Shown: positions 16,111-24,221 of the stretch, one piece after another | Layout: every line of letters starts with the position of its first letter | Position numbering within the stretch: position 1 is the first letter of the stretch | Origin: an uncultured Pseudomonadota bacterium | Lineage (GTDB): Bacteria > Myxococcota_A > UBA796 > SXON01 | Assembly (NCBI GenBank): GCA_903844155.1 | Contig: CAIMSU010000198.1 | Location: forward strand, 1 to 42,141 | DNA length: 42,141 bases | Direction of reading: 5' to 3' | Notes under the pieces: generated by a model | What the model was told of the DNA's origin: nothing | Databases searched by the model: none | What the model saw: only the letters and a program-made list of their open reading frames with translations | Position numbers and translations under genes: made by a program

Positions 16111-18935
16111 TCCCCGTCCTTCCTGCCCTCTTCCTGCTCCGCCTCGCGGGCCCCTCCGCCGTCCACGCGCTCTCGCTCGCGCTCGTCGCCCCTGCCGAGG
16201 CCGCCCAGACCGGGAACATCTCCGGAAAAGTCGAGGATCAAGACGGCATCGCCGTCCCCGGCGCGCTCGTCACGCTCTCCGGCAACATCGCCATCCCGTT
16301 GCAGGCCACGACCGACGACGGCGGCAACTTTGCGTTCCTGAACATCGCGCCGGGCGGCCACCAGCTCGAGATCGCAGCACCCGGCCTCGCACCGGCGAAG
16401 GTCGCGGTCACCGTGCGGCTGGACGTCACGAGCTTCGTGCCGGTCAAGCTCCAGACCGGGTCCGTCGAGGTCACGGTCACGGACACGCCGCCCGCCATCG
16501 ACACCACCAAGTCGTCTGTCTCCACCGAGCTATCGGCAGACGCGCTGGCGAACCTGCCGACGGCGCGCAGCTACCAGGCGACCGTGAACATGCTGCCCGG
16601 CGTGTCTGGCCGCGTCGACACCCAGAGCGGCGGTCCCGGCACCGGCAACCCCTCCGTGCGCGGCGAGGGCCAGTACGGCAACAACTACCTCGTCGACGGC
16701 ATCAGCACGCGCGACCCGGCGACCAAGCAGTTCGGCACGGACGTCAACTACGACGCCATCCAGGACATCCAGGTCTACACCGACGGTGCCCCTGCGGAAT
16801 TCGGCCAGGCGACGGGAATGCTCGTGAACGTCGTCACCAAGGACGGCGGCGACGAGCACCACGGCAGCGGCGGGTACTACTTCGGGACCACCGCAACCCT
16901 CGGCAAGTACGACATCGCGGACCTGAACACCCACCAGGACGTGCCGACGATCAAGCGCCACTTCCTGGACCAGGAGCTCTCGCTCACCGCGGGCGGGCCG
17001 CTGATCAAGCAGCAGATCTGGTACTTCGCGTCGCTCGACATGTCGCTGGGCGACACGGTGTACGAGAACGCGGATCCTGCCTTCCCCTACGCGCAGAAGG
17101 CAGCCGGCGGCTTTGGCAAGATCAGTTGGTTCGCCACGCCCAACCTGGAGATCCAGTACCAGCTCAACGGGCAGGTGAGCCACGTCGACAACTACGAGAC
17201 GTCGTCCCAGTACGCGCCCGACGCGCAATCCATCTACAGCAGCGACGACCTCGGGCACGAGTTGACCGTCAAGGTCCGCCCGGCGGCGAACGGGGAGCTG
17301 GAGCTTCAGGGCCTGTACCAGAACGGCCACATCCTGACCACGCCATCGTCCGGCGACGTCTCCGCACCCACGATCCTGAACCACGACACCGGGGTATACA
17401 CGGGCAATTACACGGACGTGGACGCGGACACGCGCTCGCGCGCGGGCGGGTCCGCCAAGTACTCGCTGTATGAGAAGGGAAAAACGGGGGTTCATCGGCC
17501 GAAAGCCGGGCTGGAACTCTGGCGCTTGTACGAAGACCGCGCGCTCACCTACACCGGGGCGGATCAAGGCTACCAGTACGTGTCGGCGCCGGACGAGGGC
17601 TATCCTTGCGTCACTCCCGATCATTCGGACTGCTACGGGTACACGCAATACTCGCAGGCCGGGACGATCGGGCACGCGGCGCTGGTGCTCTCAGGGTTCC
17701 TGCAGGATGACTGGCAGCCGATCCCGAACTTCAGCACCAACCTGGGCCTTCGCGGTGACCGCGAAACGTTGCACAACAGCTCCGGCGCCGTCGTCGTCGA
17801 CTCGTGGATGGTCTCACCCCGCATCGGGGCTTCCTGGGACGTCACCAACGACAAGAAGACCCTGCTCTCGGTGAACGCCGGTCGCTATTTTGATCTCCAG
17901 GGCAACACCTTTGCCGACTGGGGCGACACGCGCAGCGCCTTCATCTACAAGCAGTACTCCTACAACCCGCAGACCGGGAATTACGACCTTGTCTACGAGC
18001 AGAACCCGGAGACGAGCCCCAGCGTGTACTGCAACAAGCAGAGCCTCGGCGCGCTCGACCAGGCCACTCAGGACCTGCTCAGCCCCAACTGCAACGGCAA
18101 CCTGCGCCCCTACCACATGGACAAGCTGGTCCTCGGCGTACAGCGGGAGCTCGTCCCCCTGTTTGTCGTCGGCCTCCGCGGCATCCTCTCCCAGACCGTC
18201 GACCTGCCCGAGGACGTCGACATCGACGGCAGCTACTTCATCATCACCAACCCGAAGTCAAAACGGCGCGACTACAAGGCGCTCGAGGTGACCGCCACGC
18301 GCCAGTTCGACAAGCACTGGCAGGTGCTCGCCAGCTACACGCTCTCCGAATCCAAGGGCACCATGCCCGGGCAATTCGAGGTGTCGTCTGGCGGCTCGCT
18401 GGGCTCGGACGGCAACGAAGTGGGCGTCTACGACGACGACGTGAACGACAAGAACACGCGTACCAGCATGTTCGACGGCGGCAGCGGCTGGATCCTCGAT
18501 GGGCTGAACGGGCTCGGCACCGAGTCCAACGACGCCGGGTATTACGGCTACCTGCCCTACCACAGCTTCCACTCAGTGAAGGTGAACGGGAGCTACACAT
18601 TCAACACGGGCAGCACCGTGGGCCTGGTGTACGAATTCGACTCAGGCCACGCCTGGCAGAAGCGCGGGTATACGGCGCTTTATCAGGACTACTACAGCTT
18701 TCCGGAGGGCCGCGGCAGCCGGTTCATGCCCCCGGTGAACTACATCGACCTTCACCTCGCGCAGGACTTCGACCTCAAGCACGGTCGGTCCGCGGAGATC
18801 AACCTCGATGTGTTCAACGTCGCGGACTTCCAGACCCCCATCACCTACTATGAGAACGACAACGCCAACTTCGGGCTGACGCTGTATCGGCAGGAGCCCC
18901 GGTCGATCAAGGCGGGGGTGAAGGTGACGTATTGA
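16107..18935 (+). CDS. TonB-dependent receptor (Oar-like) with an N-terminal carboxypeptidase-regulatory-like domain
   Basis: I place the start at the GTG overlapping the previous stop, giving 942 residues with a signal peptide ending near AEAAQ (about 33). The frame is open 90 codons further upstream, but that is another frame of the lipoprotein gene. Domains: a carboxypeptidase-regulatory-like beta-sandwich (about 35-120, NISGKVEDQDGIAVPGALVTL), a plug (about 130-255, with LPTARSYQATVNMLPGV and NNYLVDGISTRDP), then a long outer-membrane barrel ending in aromatic Tyr, the usual signal for barrel insertion. Such receptors import metal chelates, peptides or other ligands using TonB energy. No TonB/ExbBD genes lie in this window. 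It sits between two lipoproteins, with 4-base overlaps on both sides. Confidence 0.9.
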   Translation: MIPVLPALFLLRLAGPSAVHALSLALVAPAEAAQTGNISGKVEDQDGIAVPGALVTLSGNIAIPLQATTDDGGNFAFLNIAPGGHQLEIAAPGLAPAKVAVTVRLDVTSFVPVKLQTGSVEVTVTDTPPAIDTTKSSVSTELSADALANLPTARSYQATVNMLPGVSGRVDTQSGGPGTGNPSVRGEGQYGNNYLVDGISTRDPATKQFGTDVNYDAIQDIQVYTDGAPAEFGQATGMLVNVVTKDGGDEHHGSGGYYFGTTATLGKYDIADLNTHQDVPTIKRHFLDQELSLTAGGPLIKQQIWYFASLDMSLGDTVYENADPAFPYAQKAAGGFGKISWFATPNLEIQYQLNGQVSHVDNYETSSQYAPDAQSIYSSDDLGHELTVKVRPAANGELELQGLYQNGHILTTPSSGDVSAPTILNHDTGVYTGNYTDVDADTRSRAGGSAKYSLYEKGKTGVHRPKAGLELWRLYEDRALTYTGADQGYQYVSAPDEGYPCVTPDHSDCYGYTQYSQAGTIGHAALVLSGFLQDDWQPIPNFSTNLGLRGDRETLHNSSGAVVVDSWMVSPRIGASWDVTNDKKTLLSVNAGRYFDLQGNTFADWGDTRSAFIYKQYSYNPQTGNYDLVYEQNPETSPSVYCNKQSLGALDQATQDLLSPNCNGNLRPYHMDKLVLGVQRELVPLFVVGLRGILSQTVDLPEDVDIDGSYFIITNPKSKRRDYKALEVTATRQFDKHWQVLASYTLSESKGTMPGQFEVSSGGSLGSDGNEVGVYDDDVNDKNTRTSMFDGGSGWILDGLNGLGTESNDAGYYGYLPYHSFHSVKVNGSYTFNTGSTVGLVYEFDSGHAWQKRGYTALYQDYYSFPEGRGSRFMPPVNYIDLHLAQDFDLKHGRSAEINLDVFNVADFQTPITYYENDNANFGLTLYRQEPRSIKAGVKVTY

Positions 18936-20524
18936 TCTGGGCGTTGCTCGCGTGTGGGACGCCGCAGCCGGCCTCGGTCGGCGGGGACTCCGCGCAAGCG
19001 ACGGCCGACAGTGGCGGGGATTCGGGCGTCGAGGACTCTGCAACCGACCCAAGCTTCACCGGCATCCCCCTGACCGACGAGGACGGTGATGGGTACATCT
19101 CGAGGGCGACGGGCGGCGACGACTGCGACGACGCCGACCCCAACACGCACCCGGGCGCGACGGACTGGTGCGATGGGAAGGACCAGGACTGCGACGGGGA
19201 CCCCGTGGGTGCCGGGATGTGCACTGAAGGGAGCGATGTCGCCGCGCTCGACGGGATCTGGTGGTGGCCGGAGCCTCCGTTCAGCGACTACCTGTTCGAG
19301 GCCGTCTGGCACACGTCTGGCGGGGATGCGTTGGTGGCGGCGACCGTTCGGCAAGTGGAAAGCACCGGGATCGAGGGAGTTCTACCGTACCTGTCCGTTG
19401 CCGCGGGGGAGCAGCCGAGCGGAGGTCCGTGGTGGGACTGCACCGCTGACTACGACTGCGCGAGGGGGATCGTGGATGTCGGCGACTTCGACGGGGACGG
19501 CGCTGACGAGTTGCTCATGGGCGGACCCGGCTGGAGCCATTGGACCCCCGCCGTGTTCCTTCTCTCGGGCGACACCGCCACCTGGCCTGCCCCAGGCTCT
19601 CCCATGCCCGATGCGGCGGCGGCTTCCTGGGTCGGCGGTGACCAGTTCGCCACCTCGATGTCCGGTGGCGCGGACCTGAACGGGGACGGGCTCTCCGACT
19701 TCATCGTCTACGACCCCGGCGTGGGGGGGGGGGACGGCGACTACCGGGGTAGCCTGAGCCTGATGCTGGGGCGGTCCGGGGCCCTGCCCGCGCTGGGCGA
19801 CGCCGGCGATGAGGTCGTGTTTCACCATCAAGACATCGGGAACGACGAGAACCCGCTCGACGACGCCTTCGACAAGTTCGAGGTCGCCCTGGACATCGAC
19901 GGTGACGGTGACGGCGACCTGATCGCTGGCGGCTACGAGGAAGGCGTGGACTTCCTCTGGGCGAGCGGCACGGACCTCGCGGGCGAGGACGGCGCCTACC
20001 TCGTGGACGTGTTCGACCACACCGCCTACACCGGGACCGGCCTGTGGCTGGCGGACGGCGGGGGTGGAATCGGCGACCTCGACGGCGATGGCATCAACGA
20101 CATCCTGGTGGACTCTCAGGACGGAGCCAACTTCGGCGTTTCCGTGCTCTCCGGGTCGGCCCTCGCGAACGGGCTCGACGGACCACAGACGGTGCTCACC
20201 GAGGTTCGCGGGCTCCCCGACATGGGGATGAACCTGGAGTCGCTCAGCTACGACGTCGACGGTGACAGTGTACTCGACCCCGTCTACGGCGCCCCGAACT
20301 TCGCCGATGACTCCCGCGCGTGCGTGTTTGCTACGTCGATGCTCCCGATTGGCGGGGTGGTCGATTCGGCGGACGTCGGCCCCTGCTTTGACGGGAGGAC
20401 TCTGCTCGCGGACGTTGACGATGATGGGATTCCCGAGTTCCACATCTATGGCGGCGACGGCGTCCTCGAGGTGTTGTCGTTGCCCGAGTTCAGCGTTCCC
20501 TGGGGCGATCCGACGAAGTGGTAG
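18932..20524 (+). CDS. MopE-motif and FG-GAP lipoprotein
   Basis: The 530-residue protein starts at a TTG within the previous stop (TTGA) and has an eight-residue signal peptide ending at Cys8 (LIWALLAC). An Asp/Ser/Ala linker follows, then one MopE-type unit (about 48-92, DEDGDGY...DDCDDAD...WCDGKDQDCDGD). Five or six FG-GAP-like calcium loops follow (for example DFDGDGADELLMGG, DLNGDGLSDFIVYD, DLDGDGINDILVDS), as in a beta-propeller exposed on the cell surface. An 11-base run of G (19723-19733) lies inside the frame. Translational coupling to the TonB receptor suggests it captures the receptor's ligand, perhaps a metal. That is inference from order. Confidence 0.85.
   Translation: MIWALLACGTPQPASVGGDSAQATADSGGDSGVEDSATDPSFTGIPLTDEDGDGYISRATGGDDCDDADPNTHPGATDWCDGKDQDCDGDPVGAGMCTEGSDVAALDGIWWWPEPPFSDYLFEAVWHTSGGDALVAATVRQVESTGIEGVLPYLSVAAGEQPSGGPWWDCTADYDCARGIVDVGDFDGDGADELLMGGPGWSHWTPAVFLLSGDTATWPAPGSPMPDAAAASWVGGDQFATSMSGGADLNGDGLSDFIVYDPGVGGGDGDYRGSLSLMLGRSGALPALGDAGDEVVFHHQDIGNDENPLDDAFDKFEVALDIDGDGDGDLIAGGYEEGVDFLWASGTDLAGEDGAYLVDVFDHTAYTGTGLWLADGGGGIGDLDGDGINDILVDSQDGANFGVSVLSGSALANGLDGPQTVLTEVRGLPDMGMNLESLSYDVDGDSVLDPVYGAPNFADDSRACVFATSMLPIGGVVDSADVGPCFDGRTLLADVDDDGIPEFHIYGGDGVLEVLSLPEFSVPWGDPTKW
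19723..19733. repeat. 11-base poly-G tract in a coding region
   Basis: Eleven consecutive G bases lie in the MopE/FG-GAP lipoprotein gene, encoding part of VGGGD with the frame intact in this assembly. Gain or loss of one G would stop the protein early. Homopolymers of this length are known slippage sites in phase-variable surface genes of other bacteria. Confidence 0.9.
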
Positions 20525-20543
20525 CCGTTCGGGCCACAGACAA

Positions 20544-22853
20544 TCACCCCGCCCCCTCCGCCGCCTTCATCACCTCCACGAAATCCGCCGCCGCCACAAA
20601 TCCCTGCGTCTGCTGCACGGTCCGACCGTCCGGCGTCACGAAGCGAACCGCAGGAAGGCCCAACACCCCATACTTCTTCTGCAGCGCGACCACGGCGGGG
20701 TCGTTGTTCGCGGTGCAGTCGATCATCACGGTCACAAATTTGCCAGCTTCGGCGATGACAGCCGGGTCCTTGTACGTCAGCCGCTCCATCTCGTGGCACG
20801 ACGCGCACCACTCGGCCGTGAAGTCGAGGATCACGGGCTTGCCAGACGCCTGGGCGGCCGCGAGCGCCTGCGACTCACTGCTCAGCCACGCGATCTTCGG
20901 GCCCGACGCCGCAGCGGCGCTCCCAAGTTGCACAGGCGGCAGGATGAACCCCTGCGTCATCATCCAGCCAACCAGCAGCCACGCGCCGACCACGACACCC
21001 ACGACCGTCCACGTCTGCCGCAAACGCTGGATCAACCAGCCCTCTCCGTCCTCCTCGCTGGGCCAGGAGAAGACCCCGGTGACGATGCACACCGCGCTCG
21101 TCGCCAGCGCCGTGACGGTCAGCGGGAGCTGTGGCGCCGCGTAGTAGATCGCGCCCAGCCACATCACGATGCCAAAACTCTTCTTCACCACGACCATCCA
21201 CGGCCCGCGACTTGGGAGCCAGCCGCTCGCCATCCCCGTGACCAGGAAGATCATCCCGATGCCCAGTGAGAACGCGAACATCAGCGCCGCGCCAAGCTGC
21301 ACACCGCCGTCCCCGATCAACGCGAGGATGCTGACCACGACGGGCCCGGAGCATGGCCCGGCGACGATCGCGCCGATCATCCCGACCACGAAGGCGCCGA
21401 CATAGCCCCCCTTTCGCTCGCCGCTCTGGATGCGCCCAGCCAGCGCCGCGGGCAACTGCACGTCGAAGAACCCGAACATCGACGCGCCCATCGCGATGAA
21501 GAACACCGCGATGCCGCCAACGACCCACGGGGACTGCAGCCAGCTCCCGAAAAGCTGGCCGGTGACGCCCGCAAAAACACCGAGCCCCGTGTACACGCTC
21601 GCGAGCCCGAGCACGTACGCAGAGGTGAACGCCAGCGACTCGACCCTCGAACTCGCGCCACGCGCCCCGATCATCCCCATCGTGATCGGCACCATCGGCA
21701 GCACGCACGGCGTGAAGCTCACGCCGATCCCGGCGAGGAAACAAAGCACCATCAGCGCGAGGAAACCCTGTTTTTTCGCGTTGTCAAAGGCGTTGGCGTT
21801 GCCCGACGATGAGCTTGCGACGGCCGATGCGGGCGCGATGGGTGCTGGCACCGCTGCGACGGGTGGGGGGGCAGCAGGTGCCTCCGCGACGGGCGCGGAG
21901 GGCGCGGCGTCTCCGGGCGCGGCCACGACTGGAACCGTGGCGGGCAGGGGCGCGCCGGTGAGATGGACGGGCAACGACAGGTGTTCCGCCGTCGGCATGC
22001 GGCAGAATTCGACGCCTTTGCAGGCCTGATACGCGACGTCGACCGCGACGCTGGAGCTGCCGGCGGGCCCGGTGACGGGCACCTCGAAGTCAAAGTCCTG
22101 CTTGTAGTCCTCGCGGTAGGAGCCGTCCTCGACCTTGCCCGACGCGACGGCGGGAGGGAGGACGGGGTCGCCCAGCTTGAGGCCCCCGGGCGCCGGATCC
22201 GACAGGGTCAGGCCGACGAACTGCTTGTTGAGGTGCCAGTCGCCCTGGATGTCCGCGTGGACCACGACGTGGTCGTCTTTTGGCGTGCCGGCGGTGAAGA
22301 TGACCGCCTTCTCGTCCGCGGGCGGGTCGCCGGCCCAGGCGCGAGGGATGAGCAGCGCGTAGGGCGTGAGGATGCCGACGGGGACGACACCGTTCTCGCC
22401 CGCGGGCCTGGGGACGGTCACGATCGCCGTCACATCGGCCTCGACCGGCATGGCGCAGAGGGTCGCGGTGCAGGCCTGGTAGCGGACGTGGAGGCTCACG
22501 CTGTGGGAGCTTCCAGCCTGCGCGCTCGCGGGGAGGGCGACCGGGAGCTTGACCAGCGCAACGCCTTCGTACGCTTGGCGCATCTGCCCGGGCGAGGCGG
22601 GGTCTGGCACCGTGTCGCCCGCCGGGTACTGGGGCGCCGACACCACGAGGTCCGCCGCGCTGACGGTCTTGACCTCCACCATGTCGGTGTAGACGTGGTA
22701 CCCGGGCAGGATCGCAAGCGATACGCCGATGTTTCCGTGCCCGCCTGGCGCGAGTGTTGCGTCGATGGGCTCAACGTCAACGGGGTCAGGCGGCGCGGCG
22801 GGAGCGGCGACCGCGTGCGCGGCAAGAAGGAAGGCTGCGATCAGGCCGGGCAC
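20544..22853 (-). CDS. dsbD: DsbD-type thiol:disulfide interchange protein with a doubled N-terminal domain
   Basis: The 769-residue protein transfers reducing power from the cytoplasm to periplasmic thiols, including apocytochromes. After a signal peptide there are two successive DsbD-alpha-like domains, each ending in a similar Cys pair: YQACTATLCAMP and YQACKGVEFCRMP (about 20-150 and 175-305). A Pro/Ala linker (about 315-350) follows. The membrane domain (about 360-600) has the conserved FTPCVLPMVPIT and GPCSGPVVVS segments. The C-terminal thioredoxin-like domain (about 640-769) has EWCASCHEMERLTY, with a CASC active site. Canonical DsbD has only one N-terminal domain. The convergent 3' end is 19 bases from the previous lipoprotein gene. 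Confidence 0.93.
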   Translation of the reverse strand: MPGLIAAFLLAAHAVAAPAAPPDPVDVEPIDATLAPGGHGNIGVSLAILPGYHVYTDMVEVKTVSAADLVVSAPQYPAGDTVPDPASPGQMRQAYEGVALVKLPVALPASAQAGSSHSVSLHVRYQACTATLCAMPVEADVTAIVTVPRPAGENGVVPVGILTPYALLIPRAWAGDPPADEKAVIFTAGTPKDDHVVVHADIQGDWHLNKQFVGLTLSDPAPGGLKLGDPVLPPAVASGKVEDGSYREDYKQDFDFEVPVTGPAGSSSVAVDVAYQACKGVEFCRMPTAEHLSLPVHLTGAPLPATVPVVAAPGDAAPSAPVAEAPAAPPPVAAVPAPIAPASAVASSSSGNANAFDNAKKQGFLALMVLCFLAGIGVSFTPCVLPMVPITMGMIGARGASSRVESLAFTSAYVLGLASVYTGLGVFAGVTGQLFGSWLQSPWVVGGIAVFFIAMGASMFGFFDVQLPAALAGRIQSGERKGGYVGAFVVGMIGAIVAGPCSGPVVVSILALIGDGGVQLGAALMFAFSLGIGMIFLVTGMASGWLPSRGPWMVVVKKSFGIVMWLGAIYYAAPQLPLTVTALATSAVCIVTGVFSWPSEEDGEGWLIQRLRQTWTVVGVVVGAWLLVGWMMTQGFILPPVQLGSAAAASGPKIAWLSSESQALAAAQASGKPVILDFTAEWCASCHEMERLTYKDPAVIAEAGKFVTVMIDCTANNDPAVVALQKKYGVLGLPAVRFVTPDGRTVQQTQGFVAAADFVEVMKAAEGAG

Positions 22854-22929
22854 ATCGACTCCAGAGGGCCGAGCACTCTAACCCGCGACCCGGCGATCCG
22901 GATCCACGCCGGCCACGACCTGCGCGCGC

Positions 22930-24087
22930 CTACGACTCGTCCGCTCGCCAGACGGATGCCAACCGCAACAGCTCGGGCGGCACAATCCGCGCGGCCGCCG
23001 CGATGGCCTGGACGATGTCCGCCGCGTGGACGCGGAGCGGGGTGTCGTTGCCAGGAACGTAGACCAACCACTCATCGCTGGTCGGCGCCAGGCGGGCCGG
23101 CGCTGGCGGCTGTACGGGAGGCTCGGCCAGGCGCCGAACCGGGCCGCGCGGCAGGCGGGGCAGCGGCTCCAGGGCCACCAGCCCCTCGCCCGAGCGCGTG
23201 TCCGTGAGGGCTGGGCGTAGACTCCGGGGCGCGGCGGCGCGGGGGAGCGGGGCGGGCGACGGGCGCGATGCTGGCTCGGGTCGCGAAGGCGGCGACCCGA
23301 CGGGCGCGTTGGAGTCCCCGGCGCCGCGAACGGGCTCGCCGCGCACGATCCGCTGCCTACCGTCGCGCTGGCGTACCGGTTGGAGCAACCGCTCGAGCTC
23401 ATCCGGCCCTTGTGAACGGAAAAAATCCCGATCCACCCGGGGCGGCCGCACGACGAATTCGCCGGACGGGCGCGGACGGGGGTCCGCATGGCCCACACCC
23501 CAGCCGCTCGGCCGATGCGCGTTCTCGTCGGTCCGGGCAGGCCGCCGCACGACCTCCAGGTTTTCTTCCACGTGAACCTTCGCGCGCCGACCACGCTTTG
23601 GGCCGCGAATCCACGCTTCCTCTTCCCGGGAGAGGCGTACCCGGCGCCGCTGCACATAGGCAGGGATCGCCAGCCGCTTGCGCTCACCCTGAACGGCCTC
23701 GGGTATGACCCCACCCATCCGCGCGACCACCCGATCCGGTTCGCGGCCAAGCATGTCGCGCAGCCCGCTGAGCTGCGCCACGCCGCCCTCCTCCGTCACC
23801 TCGCGGCCACCGACACGGAGGTTCAGCCGCGCCAGCGCCCGCCGGATCCGCCGCGGCTCGGTATGGAACAGGCGCGCGATCGCCCGGAGGCTGGACGTCG
23901 CGCGCATCCGCTCGGCCTCGGGCCACCATACGCTAAGCTCCGCGGGCTGGTTGGCACTCTCTGCCGCCAACGCCAACGCAAGCACCGCCTCGTCCACGCC
24001 ATAGCGTAGCGCCAACGCGCAGAGTGCGTCGAAGCGCAATGCCGCGACACAGTCATTCCACCAGGCTGCTTCGCGCACGTTCGTCAT
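22930..24087 (-). CDS. predicted DNA-binding protein with several helix-turn-helix-like segments
   Basis: I start at the ATG at 24087 (385 residues); an upstream start to 24132 would cross a dyad in the promoter gap. Residues 14-42, 66-92 and 107-143 each fit a short helix-turn-helix pattern. The second, SLRAIARLFHTEPRRIRRALARLNL, is clearest. A basic GPKRGRRAK stretch (162-170) resembles an AT-hook. A long Pro/Arg-rich, probably disordered region (about 180-330) follows, then a small C-terminal domain (about 335-385) containing a DEWLVYVPGND stretch. No family was recognised. It is divergent from an exported-protein gene across 134 bases, so it may regulate that gene or itself. DsbD follows 76 bases downstream on the same strand. 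Confidence 0.65.
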   Translation of the reverse strand: MTNVREAAWWNDCVAALRFDALCALALRYGVDEAVLALALAAESANQPAELSVWWPEAERMRATSSLRAIARLFHTEPRRIRRALARLNLRVGGREVTEEGGVAQLSGLRDMLGREPDRVVARMGGVIPEAVQGERKRLAIPAYVQRRRVRLSREEEAWIRGPKRGRRAKVHVEENLEVVRRPARTDENAHRPSGWGVGHADPRPRPSGEFVVRPPRVDRDFFRSQGPDELERLLQPVRQRDGRQRIVRGEPVRGAGDSNAPVGSPPSRPEPASRPSPAPLPRAAAPRSLRPALTDTRSGEGLVALEPLPRLPRGPVRRLAEPPVQPPAPARLAPTSDEWLVYVPGNDTPLRVHAADIVQAIAAAARIVPPELLRLASVWRADES

Positions 24088-24089
24088 TC

Positions 24090-24105
24090 GTGAACCGACA
24101 TTCAC
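24090..24105. promoter_or_regulatory. possible operator dyad GTGAA-N6-TTCAC
   Basis: Perfect 5-bp arms around a 6-base spacer lie immediately upstream of the ATG of the helix-turn-helix protein, in the gap to the divergent gene at 24222. ATTC/GAAT sequences extend the symmetry imperfectly. Its position suggests an autoregulatory site, but chance occurrence is possible. Confidence 0.3.
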
Positions 24106-24221
24106 ACGGAATAGCACGACGGGGCGTCCCACGCTTGTCGCATATTATCTTCTCACGCAGTCCGCAGCGCGGGGCGCCAGCGGCCCGCGTCCGAGGGCCG
24201 GAGTTTGATACCCGGGAAGCC

